Made by a program: the position numbers and the translations under genes. This document shows, piece by piece, positions 1 to 4,765 of a stretch of 8,401 bases of DNA (position 1 is the stretch's first letter; every line of letters begins with the position of its first letter). Source of the DNA: Candidatus Levybacteria bacterium RIFCSPLOWO2_01_FULL_39_10 (lineage in GTDB: Bacteria > Patescibacteriota > Microgenomatia > Levybacterales > UBA12049); the NCBI GenBank assembly GCA_001782515.1, contig MFOV01000025.1, positions 1,920 through 10,320 of the forward strand, in the 5' to 3' direction. The notes under the pieces are model-generated. The model was not told where the DNA came from. It searched no databases and saw only the letters and a list, made by a program, of their open reading frames with translations.

Positions 1-458
1 CGCCCTCATATGTGGTAGGAGTTTGGGTTGGAAATAACGACAACAGTCCTATGAATCCTGCTGTTGCATCAGGAGTGACAGGCGCATCTCCTATCTGGAA
101 CAGAGTAATGTCGCATGTCTTAAAAGATGAAGACGATGAGTCTCCCAAAATTCCCGATGGAGTTATTGCCGTTGAAGTGGATTCATTTGGCGGCGGAATT
201 CCAACAGAAGGGAGGCCCACAAGATCTGAGTATTTTGTAAAAGGAACAGAGCCGACAACTGAAAGTCAAGTTTACAAGAAGAAGGACGGAAATATTTTTG
301 CATGGATAAGAGAAGACGATCCTGTATCAGACGACGGCGTCAACCGCTGGCAGGAAGGAATAGATAGATGGATAGAGAGTTTTCACAAAGACGACCCCTT
401 TTATCACCCGTCAAGTGACTTGATTAATCCGCCAAAAGAGGAAAAAGAAGAAGATTAA
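1..458 (+). CDS. Class A penicillin-binding protein, C-terminal end (partial)
   Basis: This is the 3' end of a bifunctional peptidoglycan glycosyltransferase/transpeptidase (PBP1A family), which polymerises and cross-links cell wall on the outer face of the membrane. The gene enters from the left edge: the frame is open from base 3 and reads PSYVVGVWVGNND, the segment that in this family follows the KTGT box closely, so that active-site box lies just outside the window. The GTG at 12 is an internal Val codon, not a start. Next come GVTGASPIW, the usual end of the transpeptidase domain, and a region reading VEVDSFGGGIPTEGRPTRSEYF. The tail is hydrophilic and ends in an acidic/lysine run, PPKEEKEED. 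It is the only plus-strand gene here. Its TAA ends 3 bp before the convergent stop of pheT, with no terminator between them. The family call is firm; the exact PBP subtype is not resolvable from this fragment. Confidence 0.9.
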   Translation, partial: PSYVVGVWVGNNDNSPMNPAVASGVTGASPIWNRVMSHVLKDEDDESPKIPDGVIAVEVDSFGGGIPTEGRPTRSEYFVKGTEPTTESQVYKKKDGNIFAWIREDDPVSDDGVNRWQEGIDRWIESFHKDDPFYHPSSDLINPPKEEKEED

Positions 459-461
459 TAC

Positions 462-2078
462 CTATTTTACTTTCGCTGCAAATTTTTCTCCGATCGAATC
501 CACAATTTTTTTATGGATTTCAAATACGTCTTTTGATGAAAGACTTCTGTCCTCTGCCTGATAGGTGATATGAAATGTTCTTGAATTCGAAAACCTATCC
601 TTAAGAGTAACGTTTTTAATAAGGAAGCTCTTATTAAGAATTTCGTTTATTACATCCTCAGTCAACACGCTTGTGTCTAACACAAAAGTTATGTCCTCGA
701 AGATGGGCGGATATTTTGCAAGCTTTTTGTACGTTTTTTTGTTATTAGCGTAATTTAGTATTTCTTCGAAATTCAGCTCAAAATTAATAGTTTCGCCGTC
801 CAAAACCTCAATGTATCCCAAAAATTTCCCATCAATATAGATATCAGATCCTGGGCTTTTGGATCGTTTATTGAAATTTATTTTTTTAATTCCAAGGTCA
901 AGTGTTAGTGCCTCAATTATTCCTTTTACTTCAAAAAACGAAACATCATGTCTTTTTACAACTCCTGCGAGCATAAGAATTTCTTTGGGCAGATCGCCTT
1001 GCCTTTTTTCATAAACACCGCTCATTTCAAAAATCTTTATCTCGTCATGTCCTTTATTTTCATCAACGGATGTTAAAAGACTTGGAACAAGGCTATTCCT
1101 TAAATACATCATGTCCTCGCTCAGTGGGTTTTTAAGTTTTATTGCCCGATCAACTGGACCGTCAAACAAATCTTCTGACACCAGAGAGTAGTTGTAAATT
1201 TCGGTAAATCCCAAATATTTAAAAAAGTTTTTTGACTTCTTTTCAAAATAGAATCTGTCGGCAAAAGTACCGGTCTTGTTTGTTAAGAATGAGGGAATAA
1301 TGCTCGGAAGCTTGTGATATCCAAATATTCTTGCAACTTCCTCAATTATGTCTTCCTCAGTTGTGACATCTGGTCTAAGAGTAGGAACTTTGGTATCAAG
1401 TTTGCCGTTTTTAATCTTTACTTCGAATCCGAGCTTTCTTAAAATGTCCGCGGATTTTTCACTGTTTATATCAATTCCAATAACACTTGAAATCTTGTCC
1501 TCTGACACAGTGACATGACCCTTTTTCGATTTATTGGGATAAATATCTATGGAGTCACTTATAACTTTTCCTTCTGCAATTTCCTCAAACAGCTTGATCC
1601 CGCGCTTAAATGCATCTTTCATAAGTTCGGGATCAATTCCCTTTTCATTTATAATTGCTGCCTCAGTTCTTATGCCCAAAGACATAGAGCTTCGTCTAAT
1701 AAATTTCGGGTTGTTATTATCCAGAAAAAAAATAATGCGCTTTGTATTTTCCTGCACCACTGAATTTGCAGTTCCCATAACTCCCAAAAGATCAATTATT
1801 TCCCCGTTATCATCAACAGCAACAATATCCCCTCCTGTAAGTCTATATTTTTTTCCATCAAGCGTTGTTAGAGTCTCTCCTGGCCTAGACTGTCTTATGT
1901 CCATTTTGCGAGTTGACAGAAGATCAAAATCAAAAACATGTGAGGGGTGTCCAACTTCCCGCATTACATAGTTTGTAACATCAACAACACTGTTAAGACT
2001 TCTTATTCCGCTTTCCTCAAGTCTTCGCCTTATTTTCTCAGGACTATATCCTATTTTTACCTCAAGAACCTGGGCCAT
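462..2078 (-). CDS. pheT: Phenylalanyl-tRNA synthetase beta subunit, main C-terminal part (gene interrupted by in-frame TAA)
   Basis: PheT pairs with PheS to form the alpha2-beta2 enzyme that charges tRNA-Phe. This 538-residue part carries the B3/B4 editing region (about 1-170, with RRLEESGIRSLNSVVDVTNY, GHPSHVFDFD, LGVMG and the RTEA...EKGIDPEL segment), B5 (about 172-262, TLRPDVTTEEDIIEEVARIFGY), the catalytic-like B6/B7 fold (about 275-395) and a complete C-terminal FDX-ACB anticodon-binding domain (about 452-538, YPPIFEDITFVLD to the end). It starts at ATG 2078, but this is internal in homologues: MAQVLEVKIG normally follows the B1 segment directly. Upstream in the same frame are five sense codons (LVNRI), then TAA at 2094-2096, then the N-terminal part, so one base substitution separates the halves. 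No Shine-Dalgarno site precedes ATG 2078. The stop codon is TAG. The stop may be a sequencing or assembly error, a real nonsense mutation, or a true split by reinitiation. Confidence 0.93.
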   Translation of the reverse strand: MAQVLEVKIGYSPEKIRRRLEESGIRSLNSVVDVTNYVMREVGHPSHVFDFDLLSTRKMDIRQSRPGETLTTLDGKKYRLTGGDIVAVDDNGEIIDLLGVMGTANSVVQENTKRIIFFLDNNNPKFIRRSSMSLGIRTEAAIINEKGIDPELMKDAFKRGIKLFEEIAEGKVISDSIDIYPNKSKKGHVTVSEDKISSVIGIDINSEKSADILRKLGFEVKIKNGKLDTKVPTLRPDVTTEEDIIEEVARIFGYHKLPSIIPSFLTNKTGTFADRFYFEKKSKNFFKYLGFTEIYNYSLVSEDLFDGPVDRAIKLKNPLSEDMMYLRNSLVPSLLTSVDENKGHDEIKIFEMSGVYEKRQGDLPKEILMLAGVVKRHDVSFFEVKGIIEALTLDLGIKKINFNKRSKSPGSDIYIDGKFLGYIEVLDGETINFELNFEEILNYANNKKTYKKLAKYPPIFEDITFVLDTSVLTEDVINEILNKSFLIKNVTLKDRFSNSRTFHITYQAEDRSLSSKDVFEIHKKIVDSIGEKFAAKVK

Positions 2079-2093
2079 AATTCTATTTACAAG

Positions 2094-2405
2094 TTAGGGA
2101 TCATTTATAATTTCGATCGGAAATGACACACCTATATTTTTGACATCATTATATTTTGGAGGAATAAATTTTGTCGAAATTCCCTGCTCAGATAGCGCAG
2201 CAGCTGCCTCTTTTGCAATTCCAATATGGGACATAAGATCCACTCTATTTGTTGTTACTTCAACATGGTAAACATAGTCGTTTGCTGTTTTTTCAACCTT
2301 ATCAACAGAAACAGCTCGCAATGATAGTTCACGAGCAATATCTTTGACACTAGCATTTGTTTCAAGAAACTCCCTGAGCCAAGAATCTAAAATTTTTATA
2401 TTCAT
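2094..2405 (-). CDS. pheT: Phenylalanyl-tRNA synthetase beta subunit, N-terminal B1 fragment
   Basis: These 103 residues are the N-terminal B1 part of PheT. They begin MNIKILDSWLREFLETNAS and contain the family signature VEVTTNRVDLMSHIGIAKEAAAAL, and stop at TAA 2094-2096 after INDP. The frame continues after the stop as LVNRI-MAQVLEV, exactly as an intact PheT would read. With one sense codon in place of the TAA the whole protein would be 647 residues, against roughly 800 in E. coli. The difference includes the EMAP/OB-type tRNA-binding domain (B2), normally inserted in B1 after about residue 40, which is absent: the sequence runs straight from the first B1 helices to VYHVEVTTNR. The start is ATG 2405; I see no Shine-Dalgarno site. 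The 72-nt gap to pheS holds a palindromic element. Confidence 0.9.
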   Translation of the reverse strand: MNIKILDSWLREFLETNASVKDIARELSLRAVSVDKVEKTANDYVYHVEVTTNRVDLMSHIGIAKEAAAALSEQGISTKFIPPKYNDVKNIGVSFPIEIINDP

Positions 2406-2413
2406 GTTTGTTT

Positions 2414-2477
2414 AAAATTATTGTTCGAGCTTGTCGAGAACTTCTCGATTCATTTCACTCACTCGAAGAATAATTCT
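2414..2477. repeat. Palindromic (REP-like) element between pheS and pheT
   Basis: Most of the pheS-pheT gap is a structured element. The outer arms 2416-2429 (AATTATTGTTCGAG) and 2462-2475 are reverse complements over 14 bp with one mismatch. Inside lies a second palindrome, CGAGAACTTCTCG, at 2435-2447, with six-base arms around one base. The short core TTCGAG/TCGAG recurs (2424-2429, 2434-2438) and can pair in other ways with CTCG at 2444-2447 and CTCGAA at 2462-2467. There is no T tract at either end, so it is a poor terminator and probably sits inside the pheS-pheT message. The core resembles the GAGCTTGTCGA-type palindromes scattered between genes in many bacteria. Whether it is repeated elsewhere in this genome cannot be seen here. 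Confidence 0.6.
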
Positions 2478-3536
2478 TTAAAATTGTTCTAGGAATTCTA
2501 ACTTATTGCTGTATATGAGTCTCAAATCATCAATTTCCAATCCGTCTTTCATCATAAGCGCTCTTTCAACTCCCCAGCCGAATGCAAAGCCGTTAAATTT
2601 GTCCGGGTCAATCCCAGTGTTTTTCAAAACATTAGGGTGAACCATTCCCGCTCCTCCCAGCTCAAGCCAGCCGTCTTTACAGAGAGAACAGCCCTGTCCA
2701 TTACACACTCCGCATGATACGTCAACTTCAAAAGAAGGCTCTGTGAATTCAAAATGATATGGTCTTATACGGGATACTCTTTTTTCTCCAAAATATGATT
2801 TAACAAAATAATCCAGAACTCCTTTAAGATTTACTATCGAGAGATTTTTATCAATTGCCAATCCTTCAAACTGGTGGAACATTGGCGTGTGGGACACATC
2901 TGATTGTCTTCTATAACATTTGGCGATGTTGAGCATTTTAATAGGAGAAATTTCTCCGCTCACAGAGGATTTTACTGCGTTTGACATTTCTCTTATTTGC
3001 CCGGATGAGGTATGAGGAGTTAAAAGCATTGGACCGTATTTTTTGTGCGATGCCCCGTCAATAAAAAAAGTCTCCCAGTCGTCTCTTGCCGGATGGTCTT
3101 TGGGAAAATTAAGAGCTTCAAACGCATACCAGTCCCATTCGACCTCGGGGTATCTGACTCTCACAAATCCTATTTTTTCAAAAATGGATGTAATCTCAGA
3201 AATTGCCTGAGTCACTAAGTGTAGATGTCCAATCTGAGGTTTTATTCCCGGATTTGTAACATCTATTTTTCGTATTTTTGACATTAAAATGCCTTTTTTA
3301 AGCTGTTTTTTCTTCTCATCAACTGATGCCTCAATTGTCTCTTTTACTTCATTTGCCAAAACTCCTAATTCTTTCCTTTTTTCAATATCAATTTTAGGAA
3401 GTTTTCTAATTGCTTGAGTTAGTTTTCCCGATCTTCCCAAAAACTGAAGTTTGATTTCCTCAAGTTCTTTTTCATCCTCTGCCTCGAGAATAAGACTTAG
3501 CGCATTATTTTTTAAATTAATAAGCTCATTTTCCAT
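2478..3536 (-). CDS. pheS: Phenylalanyl-tRNA synthetase alpha subunit
   Basis: This is the catalytic subunit of PheRS, forming Phe-tRNA from Phe, ATP and tRNA-Phe in the cytoplasm. At 352 residues it is full length. The N-terminal coiled-coil tRNA-binding arm spans about 1-85 (MENELINLKN...GRSGKL...). The class II catalytic domain follows: HPARDDWETFF (148-158), LLTPHTSSGQIR (171-182), motif 2 around CYRRQSDVSHTPMFHQFEGL (207-226), and motif 3 GFAFGWGVERALMM (316-329). A small Cys4 knuckle, CGVC...CSLC with Cys275, 278, 283 and 286, interrupts the domain as in many bacterial PheS proteins. The ATG at 3536 gives the expected N-terminus. There is no Shine-Dalgarno site; a poor -10-like TATTCT lies six bases before the ATG, but I do not call a promoter. 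It lies 36 nt after the 84-residue gene and downstream of the Phe-codon attenuator at 3935-4038. Confidence 0.98.
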   Translation of the reverse strand: MENELINLKNNALSLILEAEDEKELEEIKLQFLGRSGKLTQAIRKLPKIDIEKRKELGVLANEVKETIEASVDEKKKQLKKGILMSKIRKIDVTNPGIKPQIGHLHLVTQAISEITSIFEKIGFVRVRYPEVEWDWYAFEALNFPKDHPARDDWETFFIDGASHKKYGPMLLTPHTSSGQIREMSNAVKSSVSGEISPIKMLNIAKCYRRQSDVSHTPMFHQFEGLAIDKNLSIVNLKGVLDYFVKSYFGEKRVSRIRPYHFEFTEPSFEVDVSCGVCNGQGCSLCKDGWLELGGAGMVHPNVLKNTGIDPDKFNGFAFGWGVERALMMKDGLEIDDLRLIYSNKLEFLEQF

Positions 3537-3572
3537 TATTTAAGAATAACAGATTTACGCTCAAATTTCAGC

Positions 3573-3827
3573 CTAAGATCTCCAAGCATCTTTACCGAGC
3601 AGTCTTGCTAAGGTTCTTTGATGCTCAAGCGTATATCCGTTTATTGTTGTCGATTGATCACCCGCTTCTTGATCCTTATTTCTCCTATATTCCTCGGCTT
3701 GTCTTTCCGCCTCTTTTGCATCATAAACAGGAAACACGTGTCTTGCGCCGGTATGATCCCTAACTATCTCTGTTTGTAGTTGAGAGGCTTGTTCAGCCCC
3801 CTTCCCTATATTTTGTCCATTTTCCAT
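3573..3827 (-). CDS. Small hydrophilic protein of unknown function between the attenuator and pheS
   Basis: This 84-residue protein is not recognised. It is highly charged, with no membrane segment or signal peptide, and its middle (KEAERQAEEYRRNKDQEAG, about 38-56) looks helical. The start at ATG 3827 is supported by the strongest ribosome binding site in the window: GGAGGGGGTGA at 3835-3845, seven bases upstream, able to pair with the end of 16S rRNA. The gene looks richer in G+C than its neighbours, and the segment just upstream is about two-thirds G+C and highly structured. It ends 36 nt before pheS, so read-through of the attenuator would transcribe it together with pheS and pheT. It could be a passenger inserted into the leader-pheS interval or a real member of the regulated unit. 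No function is proposed. Confidence 0.75.
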   Translation of the reverse strand: MENGQNIGKGAEQASQLQTEIVRDHTGARHVFPVYDAKEAERQAEEYRRNKDQEAGDQSTTINGYTLEHQRTLARLLGKDAWRS

Positions 3828-3834
3828 AATCGTC

Positions 3835-3845
3835 TCACCCCCTCC
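3835..3845 (-). promoter_or_regulatory. Strong Shine-Dalgarno site of the 84-residue gene
   Basis: Read on the minus strand this is GGAGGGGGTGA, seven bases (GACGATT) from the ATG. It matches the extended SD consensus GGAGGTGA with one extra G or a wobble. Together with rplT it shows that this organism uses SD initiation for internal genes, in contrast to the promoter-proximal genes that have no room for a 5' leader. Confidence 0.7.
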
Positions 3846-3930
3846 GGGCCAGACTTCCAGTTCCGAGAACCTTTCGGTTCGAAGAAGGCCCTTCTCTCCG
3901 AGTCGGCGACCGGGCCGGTGGCCTTTTTGA
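3846..3930 (-). other. GC-rich structured RNA segment upstream of the 84-residue gene
   Basis: By hand count 58 of the 86 bases at 3838-3923 are G or C, in an otherwise AT-rich window. Read on the minus strand it can form: a hairpin at 3905-3923 (GGC.ACC...GGT.GCC with one mismatch); a long stem GGGCC (3887-3891) with GGCCC (3846-3850) and GAAG/CTTC (3881-3884 with 3854-3857); and inside it a perfect GAACC-GAAA-GGTTC hairpin (3867-3880) capped by a GNRA tetraloop. The GNRA loop favours minus-strand transcription. Alternative pairings exist: GGGCC at 3887-3891 can pair with either of two GGCCC copies, and AGAAGG/CCTTCT can fold on itself. The 3' arm abuts the SD of the 84-residue gene. I recognise no known RNA family. 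Confidence 0.5.
3905..3928 (+). terminator. Possible plus-strand intrinsic terminator with no upstream gene
   Basis: On the plus strand, an imperfect GC-rich hairpin at 3905-3923 (GGCGACC, loop GGGCC, GGTGGCC) is followed directly by five T residues at 3924-3928. This has the form of a rho-independent terminator, but no plus-strand gene lies upstream. It could end a small antisense RNA or be a by-product of the structured minus-strand segment. Confidence 0.3.
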
Positions 3931-3934
3931 CAAC

Positions 3935-3959
3935 AAAAAACCTCCCTTTCGGGAGGCTT
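3935..3959 (-). terminator. Intrinsic terminator of the phe attenuator (3:4 hairpin)
   Basis: On the minus strand CCTCCC (3951-3956) and GGGAGG (3941-3946) form a perfect six-pair stem closed by a GAAA tetraloop (3947-3950). The stem can extend by three pairs (AAG with TTT), and six T residues follow at 3935-3940. It ends transcripts started at the leader promoter unless its left arm is captured by the earlier GGGAGG at 3988-3993, which gives the antiterminator. It would also stop read-through from the 81-residue gene. Confidence 0.9.
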
Positions 3960-4009
3960 GTTGCCTATTAGTTTTGCAACAGCTTTACCTCCCGTTAAAG
4001 GAAGTAAAG
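3935..4009 (-). promoter_or_regulatory. Phe-codon transcription attenuator: pause, antiterminator and terminator hairpins
   Basis: Four segments on the minus strand can pair in exclusive ways. Segment 1 (4000-4009, CTTTACTTCC) pairs with segment 2 (3983-3992, GGAGGTAAAG) over ten pairs with one G-U, loop of seven. Segment 2 (CGGGAGG, 3988-3994) can instead pair with segment 3 (CCTCCCG, 3950-3956) over seven pairs, enclosing a TGTTGC/GCAACA hairpin (3976-3981 with 3959-3964). Segment 3 can pair with segment 4 (3941-3946) to give the terminator. Segment 1 overlaps leader codons 10-13, and segment 2 holds the leader stop codon. A ribosome stalled at Phe codons 9-11 would mask segment 1 and free segment 2 for antitermination; one reaching the stop would mask 1 and 2 and allow termination. 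This is the E. coli pheST/trp logic. The pairings are read directly from sequence; the regulation is inferred. Confidence 0.85.
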
Positions 4010-4038
4010 AAAAAGTAAACTGTTAAAGTCGCATTCAT
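3985..4038 (-). CDS. pheM: Phe-rich leader peptide of the phe operon (pheM-like)
   Basis: This is a 17-codon ORF, MNATLTVYFFFTSFNGR, ending in TAA at 3985-3987. Four of the 17 codons are Phe, three consecutive (codons 9-11: TTT TTC TTT, at 4006-4014) plus codon 14. The E. coli counterpart, pheM, as I remember it reads [14 protein letters not shown] and sits in the same place, after rplT and before pheS. The symbol is given by function and position; homology cannot be shown for so short a peptide. The peptide probably has no role beyond letting ribosome progress report Phe-tRNA supply. The last codons (GGG AGG TAA) form segment 2 of the attenuator. There is no Shine-Dalgarno site; the upstream promoter places the predicted transcript start at the A of the ATG, so it is probably translated leaderless. 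Confidence 0.85.
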   Translation of the reverse strand: MNATLTVYFFFTSFNGR

Positions 4039-4044
4039 AGAAAT

Positions 4045-4073
4045 ATGATATCAAATTATTTTTCTCTTCGCAA
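4045..4073 (-). promoter_or_regulatory. Sigma-70-type promoter of the phe leader
   Basis: The -35 box is TTGCGA (4068-4073), followed by a 17-nt spacer and the -10 box TATCAT (4045-4050), one base from TATAAT. Six bases then separate the -10 from the leader ATG at 4038, so the predicted +1 is the A of that ATG. The promoter overlaps the 3' end of the 81-residue gene, whose TAA (4056-4058) is inside the spacer. The attenuated transcript would be about 100 nt. Confidence 0.65.
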
Positions 4074-4301
4074 TTTTTCGTCTGTGCCGGTATCCTCAGG
4101 AGTTTCTCCAACCAAACTAACTTCACTAAATCTCTTATATACGTCATGCTCCTCATGTGTGATAAATCGCATGTCCTCTGTTCTGGGCATAGGACCGAGT
4201 CTTATTGCTAAATTGGGAACCTCATATAAACCCTCATCAATCATAGCAATCACGCTTGGATCATTATCGGGGAGCTGTGGGGTTTCAGGATTTCTTGCCA
4301 T
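4056..4301 (-). CDS. Unrecognised 81-residue protein
   Basis: I do not recognise this protein. It is hydrophilic, with no membrane segment, and has an acidic, Pro-rich N-terminus (MARNPETPQLPDNDPS) and a charged C-terminal end (TGTDEKLRREK). The reading frame is supported by its own promoter: TTGACA at 4332-4337, an 18-nt spacer, TAGCAT at 4308-4313 and six bases to the ATG at 4301, implying a leaderless message. A 91-codon frame on the opposite strand covers the same bases, but it has no such promoter and a composition typical of antisense shadows. The gene's 3' end carries the phe-leader promoter, and its transcript would be stopped by the attenuator terminator. Confidence 0.6.
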   Translation of the reverse strand: MARNPETPQLPDNDPSVIAMIDEGLYEVPNLAIRLGPMPRTEDMRFITHEEHDVYKRFSEVSLVGETPEDTGTDEKLRREK

Positions 4302-4307
4302 TCTCAG

Positions 4308-4337
4308 ATGCTACCATTGAGAATACATATGTGTCAA
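4308..4337 (-). promoter_or_regulatory. Promoter of the 81-residue gene
   Basis: A perfect -35 TTGACA at 4332-4337, an 18-nt spacer and a weaker -10 TAGCAT at 4308-4313 lie immediately after the TAG stop of the preceding gene. The ATG follows six bases after the -10, so the message would be leaderless. Confidence 0.5.
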
Positions 4338-4727
4338 CTAAGCACGTGCGTTACTATCAGATCTTAGAGCATCTCTTAGTTTTTCTTTGAGTAAAATTTC
4401 AGGATGTCTGTGGCGAATTTCCCCGCTTACTATTCCCACGCCTATTGCGATTGTCAATTCATGTGTTGATTTGATTTTCCTGAGATTAAAAGGGTGACTC
4501 TCTGTTGAATGTTGGGTGGTTTGGGTAGCAAGTAATCGAAACATTTCTACAGGGCTTAAATCTACTTCTTTTAAGATATCATAAGCTGCAGCTTCTATTG
4601 TATTAAGATAATCAACCCCATCAATTGTTACAATTACTTCTGAGTCAAATCTTTTAATAGTGCTATCCACGACTTTATCAAGAAATGTTTGAGGTTTATT
4701 TTCTCCACCAATTAATTCATGGGTCAT
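4338..4727 (-). CDS. Unrecognised 129-residue protein
   Basis: I do not recognise this protein. I choose ATG 4727 (MTHELIGGENKPQ...) over a TTG six codons upstream, because a near-consensus promoter has its -10 box (4736-4741) over that TTG region, putting the transcript start about two bases before the ATG. The protein is soluble and mixed-charge with predicted helices. A central segment (about TIDGVDYLNTIEAAAYDILKEV) is followed by LSPVEMFRLLATQ and a conserved-looking hydrophobic stretch ELTIAIGVGIVSGEI, then a basic C-terminal tail. There is no signal peptide and no metal-binding pattern, despite several His residues (QHSTESH, IRHRHPE). It stands between maf and the 81-residue gene with its own promoter, so it is probably not part of the thrS-maf operon. 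Confidence 0.7.
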   Translation of the reverse strand: MTHELIGGENKPQTFLDKVVDSTIKRFDSEVIVTIDGVDYLNTIEAAAYDILKEVDLSPVEMFRLLATQTTQHSTESHPFNLRKIKSTHELTIAIGVGIVSGEIRHRHPEILLKEKLRDALRSDSNARA

Positions 4728-4735
4728 AATTTCAA

Positions 4736-4764
4736 ATTTTAGCAATATGAGGTTAGCCTGTCAA
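4736..4764 (-). promoter_or_regulatory. Near-consensus promoter of the 129-residue gene
   Basis: TTGACA (4759-4764), a 17-nt spacer and TAAAAT (4736-4741) together match the sigma-70 consensus at 11 of 12 positions. Eight bases then separate the -10 from ATG 4727. It lies just past the maf stop codon (4766-4768). This is the best promoter in the window and the clearest evidence that this organism makes leaderless messages. Confidence 0.8.
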
Positions 4765-4765
4765 T

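Noticed and set aside
1549..1971. Plus-strand open frame of 140 codons over pheT (and an overlapping 82-codon frame)
   Set aside because: It lies antisense inside well-conserved PheT sequence, has no promoter or ribosome site, and its composition (Ser/Ile/Leu-rich) is typical of an antisense shadow.
2094..2096. Alternative genetic code with TAA as a sense codon
   Set aside because: TAA ends several intact, full-length genes in the window (pheS, rplT, infC, thrS), so a single interrupted gene is better explained by mutation or error.
2406..2445. Promoter for pheT within the palindromic element
   Set aside because: The best match (TCGACA-17-TAAACA) leaves only three bases between -10 and ATG, and the -10 is weak; pheT is more likely read from the pheS message.
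3846..3891. tRNA-like segment (GGTTCGAA on the plus strand)
   Set aside because: No acceptor stem, anticodon arm or D arm fits around it; the bases are accounted for by the hairpin at 3867-3880.
3780..3971. Plus-strand open frame of 63 codons over the attenuator and 84-residue gene start
   Set aside because: It runs antisense through the terminator, the GC-rich stems and an SD-supported gene; openness is explained by high G+C. No start signal.
3935..4038. T-box riboswitch controlling pheST
   Set aside because: No GGTGG-type antiterminator bulge, no specifier-loop features, and far too short. The Phe-rich ORF and three-hairpin layout fit ribosome-mediated attenuation.
4045..4320. Plus-strand open frame of 91 codons opposite the 81-residue gene
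   Set aside because: It has no promoter or SD, low-complexity Ser/Leu composition, and lies opposite a minus-strand frame that has a promoter.
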